From: Proteromonas lacertae
Taxonomy: Eukaryota; Sar; Bigyra; Opalinata; Proteromonadidae
DNA length: 64,000 bases
Assembly: GCA_002245135.1 (NCBI GenBank)
Contig: NGBS01000004.1
Span: 266,762-330,761, forward strand
Direction: 5' to 3'
A program made the position numbers and the translations under genes. The notes beneath the pieces were generated by a model. That model was not told where the DNA came from, made no database searches, and worked only from the letters and a program-made list of their open reading frames with translations. Shown here in pieces: positions 10,666 to 20,814 of the stretch. Within the stretch, counting starts at the first letter, position 1. The number at the start of each line of letters is the position of its first letter.

Positions 10666-11740
10666 TCATTCTTTTTTATAATCTGAATTCTTTTTTATAA
10701 ATATACAATTATTCTTTATTTTACATTTTTCATTTCTTATAAATGATATACGGCTAACCATACTTCGTGTTGATAACAAAAGGTAATTACATTTAGATAA
10801 TAATTCAATTTCAATTAACACACTACTTGCATACATGTTATATTTTTTTAAAATATAATCCCTTGAGTGTTTTAAATTTCTAGGATAATGTAAATGTTTT
10901 TTAAACTCTAATGTATAGTTACTATATTTATTACTTATCTTATATGATATTTTTGATGAATCTGTGCAAACTAGCCATTTAATATTAAAACTATCATGTG
11001 ATTTGTTTAACGCCAACCTAATAAATTGATTTATAGAATTAGTACCTCCAAACCAAGGTGCTATTTCGCCTAATTCTGCGCTTATACCTGTTCTAATATG
11101 CATTCCTATAATATATTTAGATGTATATTTCTTCATATAATTTTCTACAGTATTTAATATTTTATTACTGGGAATGTATATGTTATACATGAAAATATTG
11201 AATAATATGTCATCATTATATTTGTATTTGACATTATTATGAAATATTCTGTTTAAATATTGTCTTTCTTTGTTATTATAATATATTGAAACGGTATAAT
11301 GAAGTTCAATTATTATGTTTTGATCTTTTGATTTTTTCATCATTTCATATTGTATATGTGGTTCAAATTGATTAGAATAGCTGAGTATATAATAATTAAG
11401 CATATTACTATAATTAAAATATTTAAATGCATTATTAATATTACACAATGAAAAATAATCTTTCATATATTTCCATAATCCAACTAATATTATAAATATA
11501 TGTATATATACATTCCAATTTTCTATTTGTTACTAATGACAATAAAAGTACTTGAAAAAGATCTAATAAATGATTAGCAATTCCACATTTGGAATGAGGC
11601 AAATAATGAATATATTTGGAGTATAGTTCTCTTTCCTTAATTATATTGTTACACACAGAATTATTATATTTATACTCATATTTATTATTTATGAATGATA
11701 AAAAAATAAACATAATAAAAATCACAATATATAATATCAT
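10666..11740 (-). CDS. Fucosyltransferase-like GT-B glycosyltransferase (frameshifted)
   Basis: A type II membrane enzyme: MILYIVIFIMFIFLSFI is a signal anchor, then a lumenal catalytic domain. SKCGIANHLLDLFQVLLLSL resembles the GxGNRL-type donor-binding segment and IGMHIRTG the H-x-R-x-G motif of alpha-2/6-fucosyltransferase and xyloglucan-fucosyltransferase families; LLSTRSMVSRISF near the C terminus is the third expected block. The sequence is split by one frame change near 11450-11500, so it is two overlapping frames (11441-11740 and 10666-11466). Intronless. Paralogues in this window are at 11784-12909, 19397-20363 and 37358-38324. Donor and acceptor sugars are not inferable. Confidence 0.6.
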
Positions 11741-11783
11741 TAATTATCAATCTTATTACTAAATAATAGGTGAATGAAATCAT

Positions 11784-12909
11784 ATGAGATATTTATTCAT
11801 AATAGAAATTGATATTCTCCGTATAATATTTATTACAATTCTCACTTTATTTATTATTCAATTTACTTATATTTTACCAAAACAGCTCAATATAATATCA
11901 AAGATATTGCCACATGGACTAGCTAATAGAATTAATTGCATTTCATCTTCATTATTAATCTCTTTTTTATCAAGAAGATATCTGTTGGGTATTAATAAAT
12001 ATTATAATGTGTATAGTTCAACACTTCTATTTACTACAATCCGTAGTAGTAATAAATTCGACATATTCAATTATTTCAGATGATAAGGATTATTTATCTA
12101 ATAATTTTACTAAACACGAAAAGATCTGCATTAATCCTTGTGATTTATATAAACAGATTATATTTTCTAAAGATAGAAATTTAGTCTTTTTTAGTGTTGT
12201 TGATATTATACCATCACTAGTTAAATGTAAAATATATTTTCGATTCTTCTTAATAAATGGATTTATAAGCAAATCTAATAAAAATGATATAATATATCAA
12301 ATACTAGAAATAAATAATATACTATTTTCAAAGTATATCTACTTTAGAAAGAAGTACAGAAGTAGATATATATTATTTTATAAAAACTTAAGAAATTACA
12401 ATTACAGTATAGGAATACATTATAGAATGAAAGATAGATGCTTTAAAAATGAATGTAATATAACTAAAAATATTAAGAAAAGAATTAAAAGTGAATTAAA
12501 TAGTTCATACACAAATTCAAGTGTAATTTTTATTAGCACTATAAATAATTATATCGCAAACGAACTATTAAATGGATATAAATATATTCAATATTTGCCA
12601 AACATTAAAGCTTTTCATATATCAATGTTAAACAGAAATATGGGAGAGGATGAAAAATCAAAACTAATAGGAGATATTTTATTAATTGCTTCTGCAAAAT
12701 ACTTAATACTCACTAAGGGTAGCACCTTCTCTTTACTTATTTTATCAATAGGAGGGTTAGATTCAAGAGGAAATAGGAAAAAATATTTAATAATCGATAG
12801 CGATGGAAATAGAATTAATGACTCACATATAGATATAATTGATACACAAATGAAAAGTCATAAATGCATTAAAGCAATTTATTATTATGTTTCAAAGAAA
12901 TATACTTAA
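11784..12909 (+). CDS. Fucosyltransferase-like GT-B glycosyltransferase (frameshifted)
   Basis: Divergent neighbour of the previous gene, 43 bases apart start to start. Anchor IIFITILTLFIIQFTYIL, then HGLANRINCISSSLLISF (compare GLGNRL) and NYSIGIHYRMKDRC (H-x-R motif), then LILTKGSTFSLLILS. A frame change lies around 12010-12085, where one frame (ending 12083) gives way to the other (starting by 12007). About 370 residues if joined. Intronless and AT-rich like the other island genes. Paralogy with the next-door gene suggests an old local inverted duplication. Confidence 0.55.
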
Positions 12910-12941
12910 ATTGATGTAGCATTTTACTAGTTTATAATGTA

Positions 12942-14069
12942 ATGTTTTTGTCATTTATATTAAAAATATATACCATATTTCTATTTTATTATTTTTTTAT
13001 CATAGTAAATACATCACTATATAAAATAGAATATAATTGTATTACTACAAAGAAAATATATGCAATATATAATATATCAAAAAAGATATTAAACAATAGC
13101 GTTCATATTTCATCTAAAAAGAAATATATATCATTTCTATTCAACACAAATATAGAAACATTTTATTTAAAAAATATTGACAGCGATAAATACAATTTGT
13201 TATTAGTTGAGAATGCTTATATAACAGACAGAGTTATAATTCACAATTGCAAAATTCTAATGTTTTCTGGACAATGTAATTGTAGTAATTGGTATAAAAG
13301 TAATATCATTTTTAAAGAATTAATTTCATCTGTTAAATATGGTTTTGCAATAATTAATTGGCATAGTGATGGTGTGTTTCATGGTACAATAGAAGGTTTA
13401 ACAAGAATTGTTCCTTATATTGATTATTTGACTCATAATCAAGTAATATTTATAATTATTTCCTATCCAAGATACAAACAAAATACAGCAGCAAAAATAT
13501 TAGAGTTATTAGGTTTCTCTAGAAGAAGAATTCTATATGGTAAATATAATGTTCAGAATTTATATATTCCAACACCATATTATTGTGTAGAAACATCTAC
13601 ACCATTAATTGTTGAATTTAATAATATTTTGAGGAGAAAAATTATGAACAAAAAATGTTATATTTATAAAAGAAAGTATATTTTAGTACTTCAAAGATCC
13701 AAGAATAGAGTATTTCAAAATTTTAAGAATATAATAAAGGAATTAAAAAAACAATTTAAATACAATATTGTAGTTTATCATGATTCTAACAAAAATTTAG
13801 ATCAAATTTATTGCTGGTTTACATATGCATCAGTTATAATTGGTTATCATGGTTCAGGTTTAACTAATATATATTTTTCTAAACCAAATGCTATTATAAT
13901 TGAAATATCACCTATAAATCCTATTTATGCTTTTGCTAAATTAGGAAGCCAACTTGGTTTTTCATATTATATTTATAAGTTGTCATATAAAGAATTATAT
14001 TTAAAGAATATAAATCTAAATATATCAACTTTAATTGAAGCGATTAAAAATAATTACATAATTATTTAA
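12942..14069 (+). CDS. GT61-family glycosyltransferase, complete
   Basis: 375 residues from ATG 12942, 32 bases after the preceding gene. N-terminal anchor YTIFLFYYFFIIV; then NWHSDGVFHGTIEGLTR, matching the W-H-W/H-F motif of the DUF563/GT61 family, and the conserved GYHGSGLTNIYFSKPNAI (usually HGAGLTN.xF.xP.), which binds the nucleotide sugar. GT61 enzymes add xylose, GlcNAc or arabinose in the secretory pathway of plants, animals and fungi; specificity here is unknown. Intact and intronless. Paralogues at 18066-19250 and 38471-39654. Confidence 0.85.
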   Translation: MFLSFILKIYTIFLFYYFFIIVNTSLYKIEYNCITTKKIYAIYNISKKILNNSVHISSKKKYISFLFNTNIETFYLKNIDSDKYNLLLVENAYITDRVIIHNCKILMFSGQCNCSNWYKSNIIFKELISSVKYGFAIINWHSDGVFHGTIEGLTRIVPYIDYLTHNQVIFIIISYPRYKQNTAAKILELLGFSRRRILYGKYNVQNLYIPTPYYCVETSTPLIVEFNNILRRKIMNKKCYIYKRKYILVLQRSKNRVFQNFKNIIKELKKQFKYNIVVYHDSNKNLDQIYCWFTYASVIIGYHGSGLTNIYFSKPNAIIIEISPINPIYAFAKLGSQLGFSYYIYKLSYKELYLKNINLNISTLIEAIKNNYIII

Positions 14070-14100
14070 TTCATTCAAAATGTTTTACAATAATACTTAA

Positions 14101-14913
14101 TCAATTATATATAGCTGTACAAAACGGTTTCCAAGAATAACATTTAACATTGTTTATGACTTTTCTTTTTTTTGCCATTATAATTGAATGACTATATATA
14201 TTTACATCATCTAATAATAATAAAGAATTTGAGTGAGAAAGGCTTTTCATATTAATAATATCATTATATATTACTTTTTGTTTATGACATCCGTCAATGT
14301 GAATAATATCGCATTTATCAAATGAAGGATATAATTCTTTAAATAATGGTACATTTATTTGACTATCACCCCACATCATATTCATATTAAAATATTTTGA
14401 TACTAATCTATATGCATCTTTTGAATAAGCATGGCCATAATCAAATCCTGAATATGTTACATTATGTCTTACTGCTGTTATTAGAGTAATAGCACCCACA
14501 CCCAATTGAAATCCTATTTCACAAATAATCTTTATTCTCTTTTTTCTATTATAATCAACTATTAATTGATGATATTTTTCCATTTGATAGAAAAACATCC
14601 CTATATCCCCGTCTTTATTACTTAGATTACCAATAATTTTTGTCATTCTTATTGATTTTGCATACATTCTAATTCCATCAATTATATAAAATAAAGGCAC
14701 TGATTTATTTCTATAATATATAGATATGCAATGCAATTGTTTGTCTATATTTGGAATTTTATTATATGATTCATATATTACTTCCAAATAGTATTTATTA
14801 TTATAACTCACTAAATATTCGTTGTAATAATTGATATATGTTTTATTATATAAAGAATTTGAGAATATGCTAATCAGCATACAACTCACTACAAAAAATA
14901 AAAAGAAATTCAT
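14101..14913 (-). CDS. Membrane-anchored class I SAM methyltransferase (Methyltransf_24-like)
   Basis: N-terminal anchor FFLFFVVSCMLISIF, then a catalytic domain with ICEIGFQLGVGAITL (SAM-binding glycine region), FDYGHAY, CDIIHIDGCHKQKV and LLLLDDV, the pattern of Methyltransf_24/CmcI-like enzymes in polysaccharide and secondary-metabolite clusters. The start is ATG at 14911-14913; the in-frame codon before it is TTG. Converges on the GT61 gene with 31 bases between the stops. Lies inside a run of sugar-transfer genes, so methylation of a glycan is the likely job (inference). Confidence 0.7.
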   Translation of the reverse strand: MNFFLFFVVSCMLISIFSNSLYNKTYINYYNEYLVSYNNKYYLEVIYESYNKIPNIDKQLHCISIYYRNKSVPLFYIIDGIRMYAKSIRMTKIIGNLSNKDGDIGMFFYQMEKYHQLIVDYNRKKRIKIICEIGFQLGVGAITLITAVRHNVTYSGFDYGHAYSKDAYRLVSKYFNMNMMWGDSQINVPLFKELYPSFDKCDIIHIDGCHKQKVIYNDIINMKSLSHSNSLLLLDDVNIYSHSIIMAKKRKVINNVKCYSWKPFCTAIYN

Positions 14914-14994
14914 CAAATGAAAATAATAATTTTAATAAATATTATAGTTTTCTAAATAATTATGATAAACAATTTCTTTTTACTCTTATATTTC

Positions 14995-15825
14995 TTAATA
15001 TCTAAAATAATTGATGAAAGAATGCTTCTTCATTATGAATGTTTTATTGTTATCATAATGAATGGATATATTATTTCTTCCTCTATATATACATAATTCT
15101 TTTATACCATAAATATATGATATAATTGTAAATGCACTTTGATCATATCTATGGTTTTTAAGACTTGACCCATTAGGTGAAATACAGTTTAAAGAAAATG
15201 AACATTTTTTCCATGCTTCTAACACTTTTATAGATACTTGTGATGGAAACATAAATGCGACTGTTGCAGCAGAGCATGATGGTAATTTTAGTATACTGTT
15301 GTTTATCTTAAAATAATCAGACATTCCTTTATGTGTATAAGGTTGTAATGAATGAAATCCTTTTTCAGACCATACGTGATATTTCTTTATATGAACTAGT
15401 ATCCCATCTAACGATCCTAAAATGTTGCATCCGCTATCTAGCCAAATTAAAGGCAACTTATATATATAATAAGTTTCATATATAATTACTGCTTTCCAAG
15501 CATATTTACCATAATCAATATTTACATTGAAATAAGATGGATATTTATTATAGTTAAAATTTTTAAAAATTATATTTTTGTGATAGTTAGAATAGTTTAA
15601 TAATATGTTATATATATATTTAGAAAGACCAATATTCCATACTATTAAATAACAATGTTTCACATACCTATTATATGAAATAATAAAATTTAATAGAGAT
15701 AATTCATGATTCGATGAAGCAGCAGTTGTAACAACACAGTAATTTACTTTTCCGTGGATAAATAAAGATGTAACTATAAAAGATATTATTGTTGAATAGA
15801 AGAGTAAATACAGAAGTATAAGCAA
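14995..15825 (-). CDS. DUF1647-like glycosyltransferase, tandem paralogue 1
   Basis: Signal anchor LYLLFYSTIISFIVTSLF, then a lumenal domain with VVTTAASSNHELSLL, LIVWNIGLS, GKYAWKAVIIYETYYIYKLP, PLIWLDSGC and KNHRYDQSAF. The AWKP-x-I and WLDxG motifs resemble the DUF1647/nucleotide-diphospho-sugar transferase fold. About 40-45 percent similar by eye to the next gene (15875-16720), a tandem duplicate on the same strand. No ATG precedes the anchor; the open frame begins just after TAA with TTG at 15825. So the annotated start is TTG, or the 5' base is missing. Confidence 0.55.
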   Translation of the reverse strand: MLILLYLLFYSTIISFIVTSLFIHGKVNYCVVTTAASSNHELSLLNFIISYNRYVKHCYLIVWNIGLSKYIYNILLNYSNYHKNIIFKNFNYNKYPSYFNVNIDYGKYAWKAVIIYETYYIYKLPLIWLDSGCNILGSLDGILVHIKKYHVWSEKGFHSLQPYTHKGMSDYFKINNSILKLPSCSAATVAFMFPSQVSIKVLEAWKKCSFSLNCISPNGSSLKNHRYDQSAFTIISYIYGIKELCIYRGRNNISIHYDNNKTFIMKKHSFINYFRY

Positions 15826-15874
15826 TTAAAATATTATTATTTATAAATATTAAACAGTGTTTATACAAACCTTA

Positions 15875-16720
15875 TTACTTATGTTTATTTAGTAATTCAT
15901 TGAATTTATTAAATTTTGAATTATTATAATATTTAAAATAACTATCAAAGTGAGTAGAAAAGCTTTTATTCCTACTTATACTATTTCCAAAATGATTTTG
16001 GTATAACAATATTGATAATACACTTTGATCTTGTCTATGATTTTTTCTACTAGATCCTATTGGAGCTATGCAATTCTTTATTAAAGCACATGCTTTCCAT
16101 AAAAACAGAATAGTAATTATTTTATTTGAAAAATAGTACAATCCAACAACCCCTGCTGCACACATAGTTTTATTATATATATTTTCTTCTACATTTAGTA
16201 AATAGAAGAGACTGTTATATGTGTATCTTTTAATTGTAGTGCCAGAGCTAATTGTGTAGATATATTTTTTATGTATTTCTTTATATTCATAATCTAATTT
16301 ACTTTTAATAAAACATCCACTATCTAGCCATAATAAGGTTTTTTTATATATGATATAAGTGTCATATATAATAAACGGCTTCCATGAATAATAACCTGAG
16401 TTTATGCTGATATTAAAGTGACTAGGATATAAAGAATAATTAAAGTGATGAATTAGTATAATTATTTCTTTTCTTCTCACATAACTTTGTAATTTATACA
16501 ATTTCTTAATATTACAATCTGATAATCCTAAGTTCCATAAAATTAGGCATATTTGATTTTCAACAACTAAAATTCTGTAAACAAATAGTAAAAGTAAATG
16601 AAAATGATTATTTGATGAGCCAGTTACTAACAGCTTGTATTTTAATGGACATAAGGGATAATTTATGTTAATAAAATAGTAAATAGTTATAAAAGAAACT
16701 ATCAATAATACAATTATCAT
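15875..16720 (-). CDS. DUF1647-like glycosyltransferase, tandem paralogue 2
   Basis: Starts at ATG 16720; MIIVLLIVSFITIYYF anchors it. Conserved with its neighbour: LLVTGSSNNHFHLLL, LILWNLGLSD, YYSWKPFIIYDTYIIYKK, LLWLDSGC, CAAGVVGL and KNHRQDQSVL. Intact, intronless, about 280 residues. The two genes are head-to-tail, 49 bases apart, which fits a recent tandem duplication or a co-transcribed pair. Family assignment rests on motif memory, so substrate is unknown. Confidence 0.6.
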   Translation of the reverse strand: MIIVLLIVSFITIYYFININYPLCPLKYKLLVTGSSNNHFHLLLLFVYRILVVENQICLILWNLGLSDCNIKKLYKLQSYVRRKEIIILIHHFNYSLYPSHFNISINSGYYSWKPFIIYDTYIIYKKTLLWLDSGCFIKSKLDYEYKEIHKKYIYTISSGTTIKRYTYNSLFYLLNVEENIYNKTMCAAGVVGLYYFSNKIITILFLWKACALIKNCIAPIGSSRKNHRQDQSVLSILLYQNHFGNSISRNKSFSTHFDSYFKYYNNSKFNKFNELLNKHK

Positions 16721-16879
16721 ATACAATAGTTACTAATATAAGCAGGCATTAATGATGTAGAAAATGTTAATTATATCATACTATTTAGTGTAAAGATCAT
16801 TTTAAAAATAAATCTAAATAATATGTAAAATGATGAATTTTACATGTAAATTCATAATACTTCATCTCTAGTTGTATAG

Positions 16880-17460
16880 CGTCAACACTCTGCTCTCTTT
16901 TTCCAGAAATCGTAGATATACTCAATTGGGTTTAATGATTTCATAGAAGCAAAAACTGTAATACTATTATTACCATATTTAATCTAATTATGCAACATAC
17001 CAAGTTCTCATATTGAAGAAATAATTGTAATTTCGTTTGAATTACTTCTCATATGAACTATAGGAGTCTAGCCTACATACGCAGGTCTAAATCCACTATC
17101 TTGGAATTTAATTAACTTTCGAACAACAGATAGTCTTTGTTAAACAGGTTAGGTATATTATCTTTATTACAACCTCTAATTACATAACTTTTTAATGCTA
17201 TGTTAGGAAATCCATCATCCATCATCCTTTTTGTTAAATGTCGATGGATAGTTGAAGTGCTTTTGTTATTTTCTCGAATTTTATTGATTAATATCTAAGA
17301 TTCTGATTAATAGATATTAATATCACCTCCTTTGTTTAGAATTCTTAACAAGTTTTTTACTCTAGTGATGTTTATATTGGTCATACTGGAGTAGTAATCT
17401 GTTTTGGTATACTTTTTTCTCAGATTGTTCTTTAGCTTCATTAGCTTTAAGTTTAGATTT
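16880..17460 (-). pseudogene. Tc1/mariner-IS630 transposase remnant
   Basis: Read on the minus strand: a helix-turn-helix-like start (NITRVKNLLRILN, STIHRHLTKR), then PAYVG-TPIVHMRSNS and ITVFASMKS, ending SLNPIEYIYDFWKKRAEC, the hallmark end of the DDE superfamily 3/IS630-Tc1 transposase. Multiple in-frame TAA, TAG and TGA codons show it is dead. The right end of this remnant is cut by the left arm of the inverted repeat at 17494. Related to the fragment at 40651-41031. Confidence 0.65.
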
Positions 17461-17493
17461 TTTGGAAGATATAACTTCTAATAGTTCAATATT

Positions 17494-18049
17494 ATTTGGA
17501 TCAGAATTGGGAGCGATAAGAAATGGAGGTATTATAGCAAAAGACCATGATGTAGATATAATTATTCCTGTATGGCTTAATTATAAAATATTTAGATGTG
17601 ATCAATATTTTGAATTTTATCCTCATAAATGTTATATATATTCAAATAGAGACACTTTAATTTGTAACAAAACAAAACATGATTTTATGATTATATTAAG
17701 AGATTATATTGAAAAGAGACTAAATATGACTATAAATTATAGATGTATAGATTGGGGTAAGTATGGATACACAAGTTGTTGGACAATGAATTATAGAAAC
17801 TGTTTTCTTGATTTATGGATTCTAATTGGTACTGAATATTTTTATCAAAATATAAATATATGTCATTGCTATTTTTCTAATGTATTGACTTTCTGTAGTG
17901 AATATGCAAGAGAAAATGTTTTAAAAATGTATGGAAAAAAATGGAAAATTCCTATAAAGAAAGGTTCTGGTGCTACAGCATGTAATATTGTTTTAACACC
18001 TAACTTCAATAACTCAATTAAAAGATATATTATTAATAATTTAAAATAA
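17494..18049 (+). pseudogene. LicD-family protein, 5'-truncated by the repeat break
   Basis: Starts at the repeat border inside the gene: only FGSELGAIRNGGIIAKDHDVDIIIP onward remains, and the upstream ORF codons (17462-17493) come from unrelated sequence. The DHDVD and GAIRNGG motifs match the LicD nucleotidyl/phospho-transfer family. The full gene is at 39671-40417. No start codon or promoter of its own, so not expected to work. Confidence 0.85.
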
Positions 18050-18065
18050 TTATCCCTTATGAAAT

Positions 18066-19250
18066 TTAGAATATAATTTTGCTTAAAATTACATTCAATT
18101 CATTAATGCCAACTGTGATTTTTTCATCTGTTGTATTTACAAATAAACCAAAATATGATAGACCTAGTTTACTTGCTAATGATGTATAACACAAATTCTT
18201 CACAAGAAACTCAACAATTGTGGCTTTTTTTGAAAGTATTATGTTTGATAAACCAGCTCCATGAGGTGCAACTATCAGTTTAGCATATTTAAAATAGTTC
18301 AATGTATTATTAAAAGTTGTATTTGGATAATAAATTACAATTTTAAATTTGCTATATCTTTCTTTTAACAAGTTGTAAACTTTACAAAAGTTTGTAATAT
18401 CTCTTTTACCAAATCTTTTTATTAAAACGATTTCATAAATTAATTTAGAATTGATTTTTTTCCTTAAAAAATATCTTAAAAAATATAAATGAATTATAGG
18501 TGGAGTAGATCCACAACTACCTTTCTCTAATATTATTAATCTTTTCACATGAATATTTCCATAAATAATCCTAGAATCATCAAATCCTATAAATTTTAAA
18601 TACAATACATTTGCAGATTTGGAAGTGTGTATTTTTATTGATTCATCTCTCAATAATTCTGTAATGTAAAAACCTAATTTAGTTAAACATTCAACAATTG
18701 AATGAAAAACAGCATTTCCCCAATGATGTGTTATTGATACAACCTTATCGTATTGGTTGTAGTATGTATTACTATGATAAAGAATGGGTATAAAATCACA
18801 TTTACATCCTCCTTTTGTAGTTATATTATAATAAAATGAATGAATACTCCCTTCATTTGTTATTATTACATCTGTAAAGCCGTAAATTTTAAGTTGTTGT
18901 ATTATGTGAAGATGAGTATAATTAGTAATGATAATTGGAGATCTGTCAATTAATGACATATAAAATGAATCAGAGTACTTTTTTATTCTAATGTTTATCT
19001 TAGTGGAAATAAATATACGCGAATATGTAAAATTGTAAGTATCTAAGTCCACGCAACTGAGTGATATGTTTGAATTAGCATTATGTTTAAGATCAATTAA
19101 TTTACTTAAATTATTAAAGGCATTAAATAGAAAATAAGATTCATTTTTATTATATTCATATCTGCTGTAGTATATATAATAATAAGTATATATTAAACAT
19201 AGATATAATAATGAATATTTAAATTTAATAAATGAAAATTTTCTCAACAA
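18066..19250 (-). CDS. GT61-family glycosyltransferase (left arm copy)
   Basis: 394 residues with signal anchor near YLCLIYTYYYIYY; TKGGCKCDF, HHWGNAVFHSIVECLTKL and APHGAGLSNIILSKKATIVEFL are the GT61 blocks. Intact in this copy, whereas the right copy (38471-39654) carries a one-base shorter A-run that truncates it. No ATG precedes the anchor: the frame is open to TTG codons after a TAA about 27 bases upstream. Ends 17 bases from the convergent LicD end. Confidence 0.8.
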   Translation of the reverse strand: MLRKFSFIKFKYSLLYLCLIYTYYYIYYSRYEYNKNESYFLFNAFNNLSKLIDLKHNANSNISLSCVDLDTYNFTYSRIFISTKINIRIKKYSDSFYMSLIDRSPIIITNYTHLHIIQQLKIYGFTDVIITNEGSIHSFYYNITTKGGCKCDFIPILYHSNTYYNQYDKVVSITHHWGNAVFHSIVECLTKLGFYITELLRDESIKIHTSKSANVLYLKFIGFDDSRIIYGNIHVKRLIILEKGSCGSTPPIIHLYFLRYFLRKKINSKLIYEIVLIKRFGKRDITNFCKVYNLLKERYSKFKIVIYYPNTTFNNTLNYFKYAKLIVAPHGAGLSNIILSKKATIVEFLVKNLCYTSLASKLGLSYFGLFVNTTDEKITVGINELNVILSKIIF

Positions 19251-19396
19251 AAATATAAATAAAGTAAAAGTGTGTTATATCAATATTATAGGAAGGTGAT
19301 AAACTTGTAGAGTGATGATAATTCTACAACTTAATATATCAATTAACAAATTTTGACATATACAATTTCCCATCTTCATGTTTAATTTTCACTTTA

Positions 19397-20363
19397 TTAT
19401 TTGTACAATTCTAAATGCAATTTACATTTCCCAAAGTATTTATATCTTCTTCTATTATTAAATCCTAATTTGTTTGAAAATAAGCTAATTAAACTGAAAG
19501 AACTACATCTAGTAAGAATTAAAGTATTTGATTTACTTAATATATAATAATCTATTATAGCTTCGATTGCACATTTATTATTATTATGTAATAAACCATA
19601 TCCTGAATTACATGAAGTAAAATTTGAAAAATATGAATTAGGTAATTCATTTCTGAATAATTCTTTTAATTTTAATGAGTCGGAACTGACATAAATACTT
19701 TCATTAGAAGTAATATTCTTTAGATAATATATAATATCTCTTGAATCTTCATATTTCAAATAGTGTAATAAATATTCTTTTCCGTCAGCTTTTCCTGTTC
19801 TTAAATGAATTCCAATACTATAACCATTTTTAATTATAGCATTTGCTTTTAATTTTATCGAATTACTAATTTGAAGAAAGTGAAAAGATATTTTGTATGC
19901 TAGTTCATTTACCATAATTATCTTATTTATATTAAAGCTAATAGCATGATTATTTAATAAATAATTCAATGATTTATTATCATATATTACATTCATTATT
20001 CCATAAAAATGACCATTAAAGGAAATATTGTATATGCTTATATTTGTTTGAATAATTAAAGGAAATATAAAATACCACCACAAACTATTCCAATTATTAA
20101 TGTTTAAAGAGTAGGAGAAACTTATACAATAAGCTAGCGAGCTAATCAATCCAAGTAACTTATTACCTAAACCACATGATTTGCAGGGATTATATTCTGC
20201 ATAATCTCTATACCTTCTAATATTGTTTGTATATATATATTTAGTGTATATATTATTTATATTTTTTCTATTCTCTAAAATATGATAATAATCTGAATAG
20301 ACTGTTAAAAGAGTAAGAAAGTATATACATAAAATAGTGAAAATAATGATTAGTAAACTAATA
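19397..20363 (-). CDS. Fucosyltransferase-like GT-B glycosyltransferase (left arm copy)
   Basis: Frame open from a stop near 20364; a leading hydrophobic stretch (ISLLIIIFTILCIYFLTLL) anchors it, followed by AEYNPCKSCGLGNKLLGLISSL (GLGNxL) and NGYSIGIHLRTGKADGKEY (H-x-R motif), then LILTRCSSFSLISLFS. About 320 residues. No ATG appears between the upstream stop and the anchor, so the start is unclear. Same family as the genes at 10666 and 11784. Identical copy at 37358-38324. Confidence 0.65.
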
Positions 20364-20419
20364 ATCTAGTTTAATTATTTATCATATAAATTCAATCTAA
20401 TATTACTTCCAAAATTAGC

Positions 20420-20814
20420 TTAAACATCTTATGATTGATTAGAATTCTAAATTTATATAGTATATATATGGGACATTGGCTCAATGTCACAGATTTCCAA
20501 CGAGTGTTCTAGAGGTTCATCCCTTTCTAGATCAAGAGTTGACTTTACGGGATCTTCATTGATGTAATCGAAATGGATCAACTCCATAATAATCAACAGA
20601 TTTATGCCGTTGAGAGAAATATATCAGCTGAGATGAATAAAAATGGAAAAATAGAAGTTATTATATTCTAGTAATTTTAAAACCTTAATTTCATTGTGAA
20701 TTATTGCTATTGAAGTATAATATAAAGAATAAAGAAACAGTGTTAGATAAGTAGCTGATTAACCAACAACTTATAACATTGACCTATCACTATACTTTCT
20801 ATATTATAGTGATA
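20420..20814. repeat. Dispersed repeat with hairpin end (left arm copy)
   Basis: Reverse copy of 36907-37300. Contains a 30-nt perfect-looking hairpin at 20785-20814, a small GC-richer ORF (MELIHFDYINEDPV...) and the phrase ATTTATGCCGTTG, which also occurs near 54549. Truncates the gene fragment next to it. Confidence 0.5.
20785..20814. repeat. Perfect hairpin, 10-12 bp stem
   Basis: Sequence TATCACTATA ... TATAGTGATA folds on itself, right at the border between the truncated gene and the dispersed repeat. Also at 36907-36936 in the right arm. Could be the end of a mobile element. Confidence 0.55.

Noticed and set aside
16880-17460. Stop codons TAA, TAG and TGA inside the transposase remnant suggested stop-codon reassignment to Gln/Trp
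   Set aside because: uL11, HslV and other conserved host genes end naturally at TAA, and the kinesin ends at TAG; only decayed elements have in-frame stops.
17462-18049. A 195-residue LicD gene starting at 17462
   Set aside because: The first codons are non-homologous flank; homology starts at the repeat break at 17494, so it is a truncated copy.
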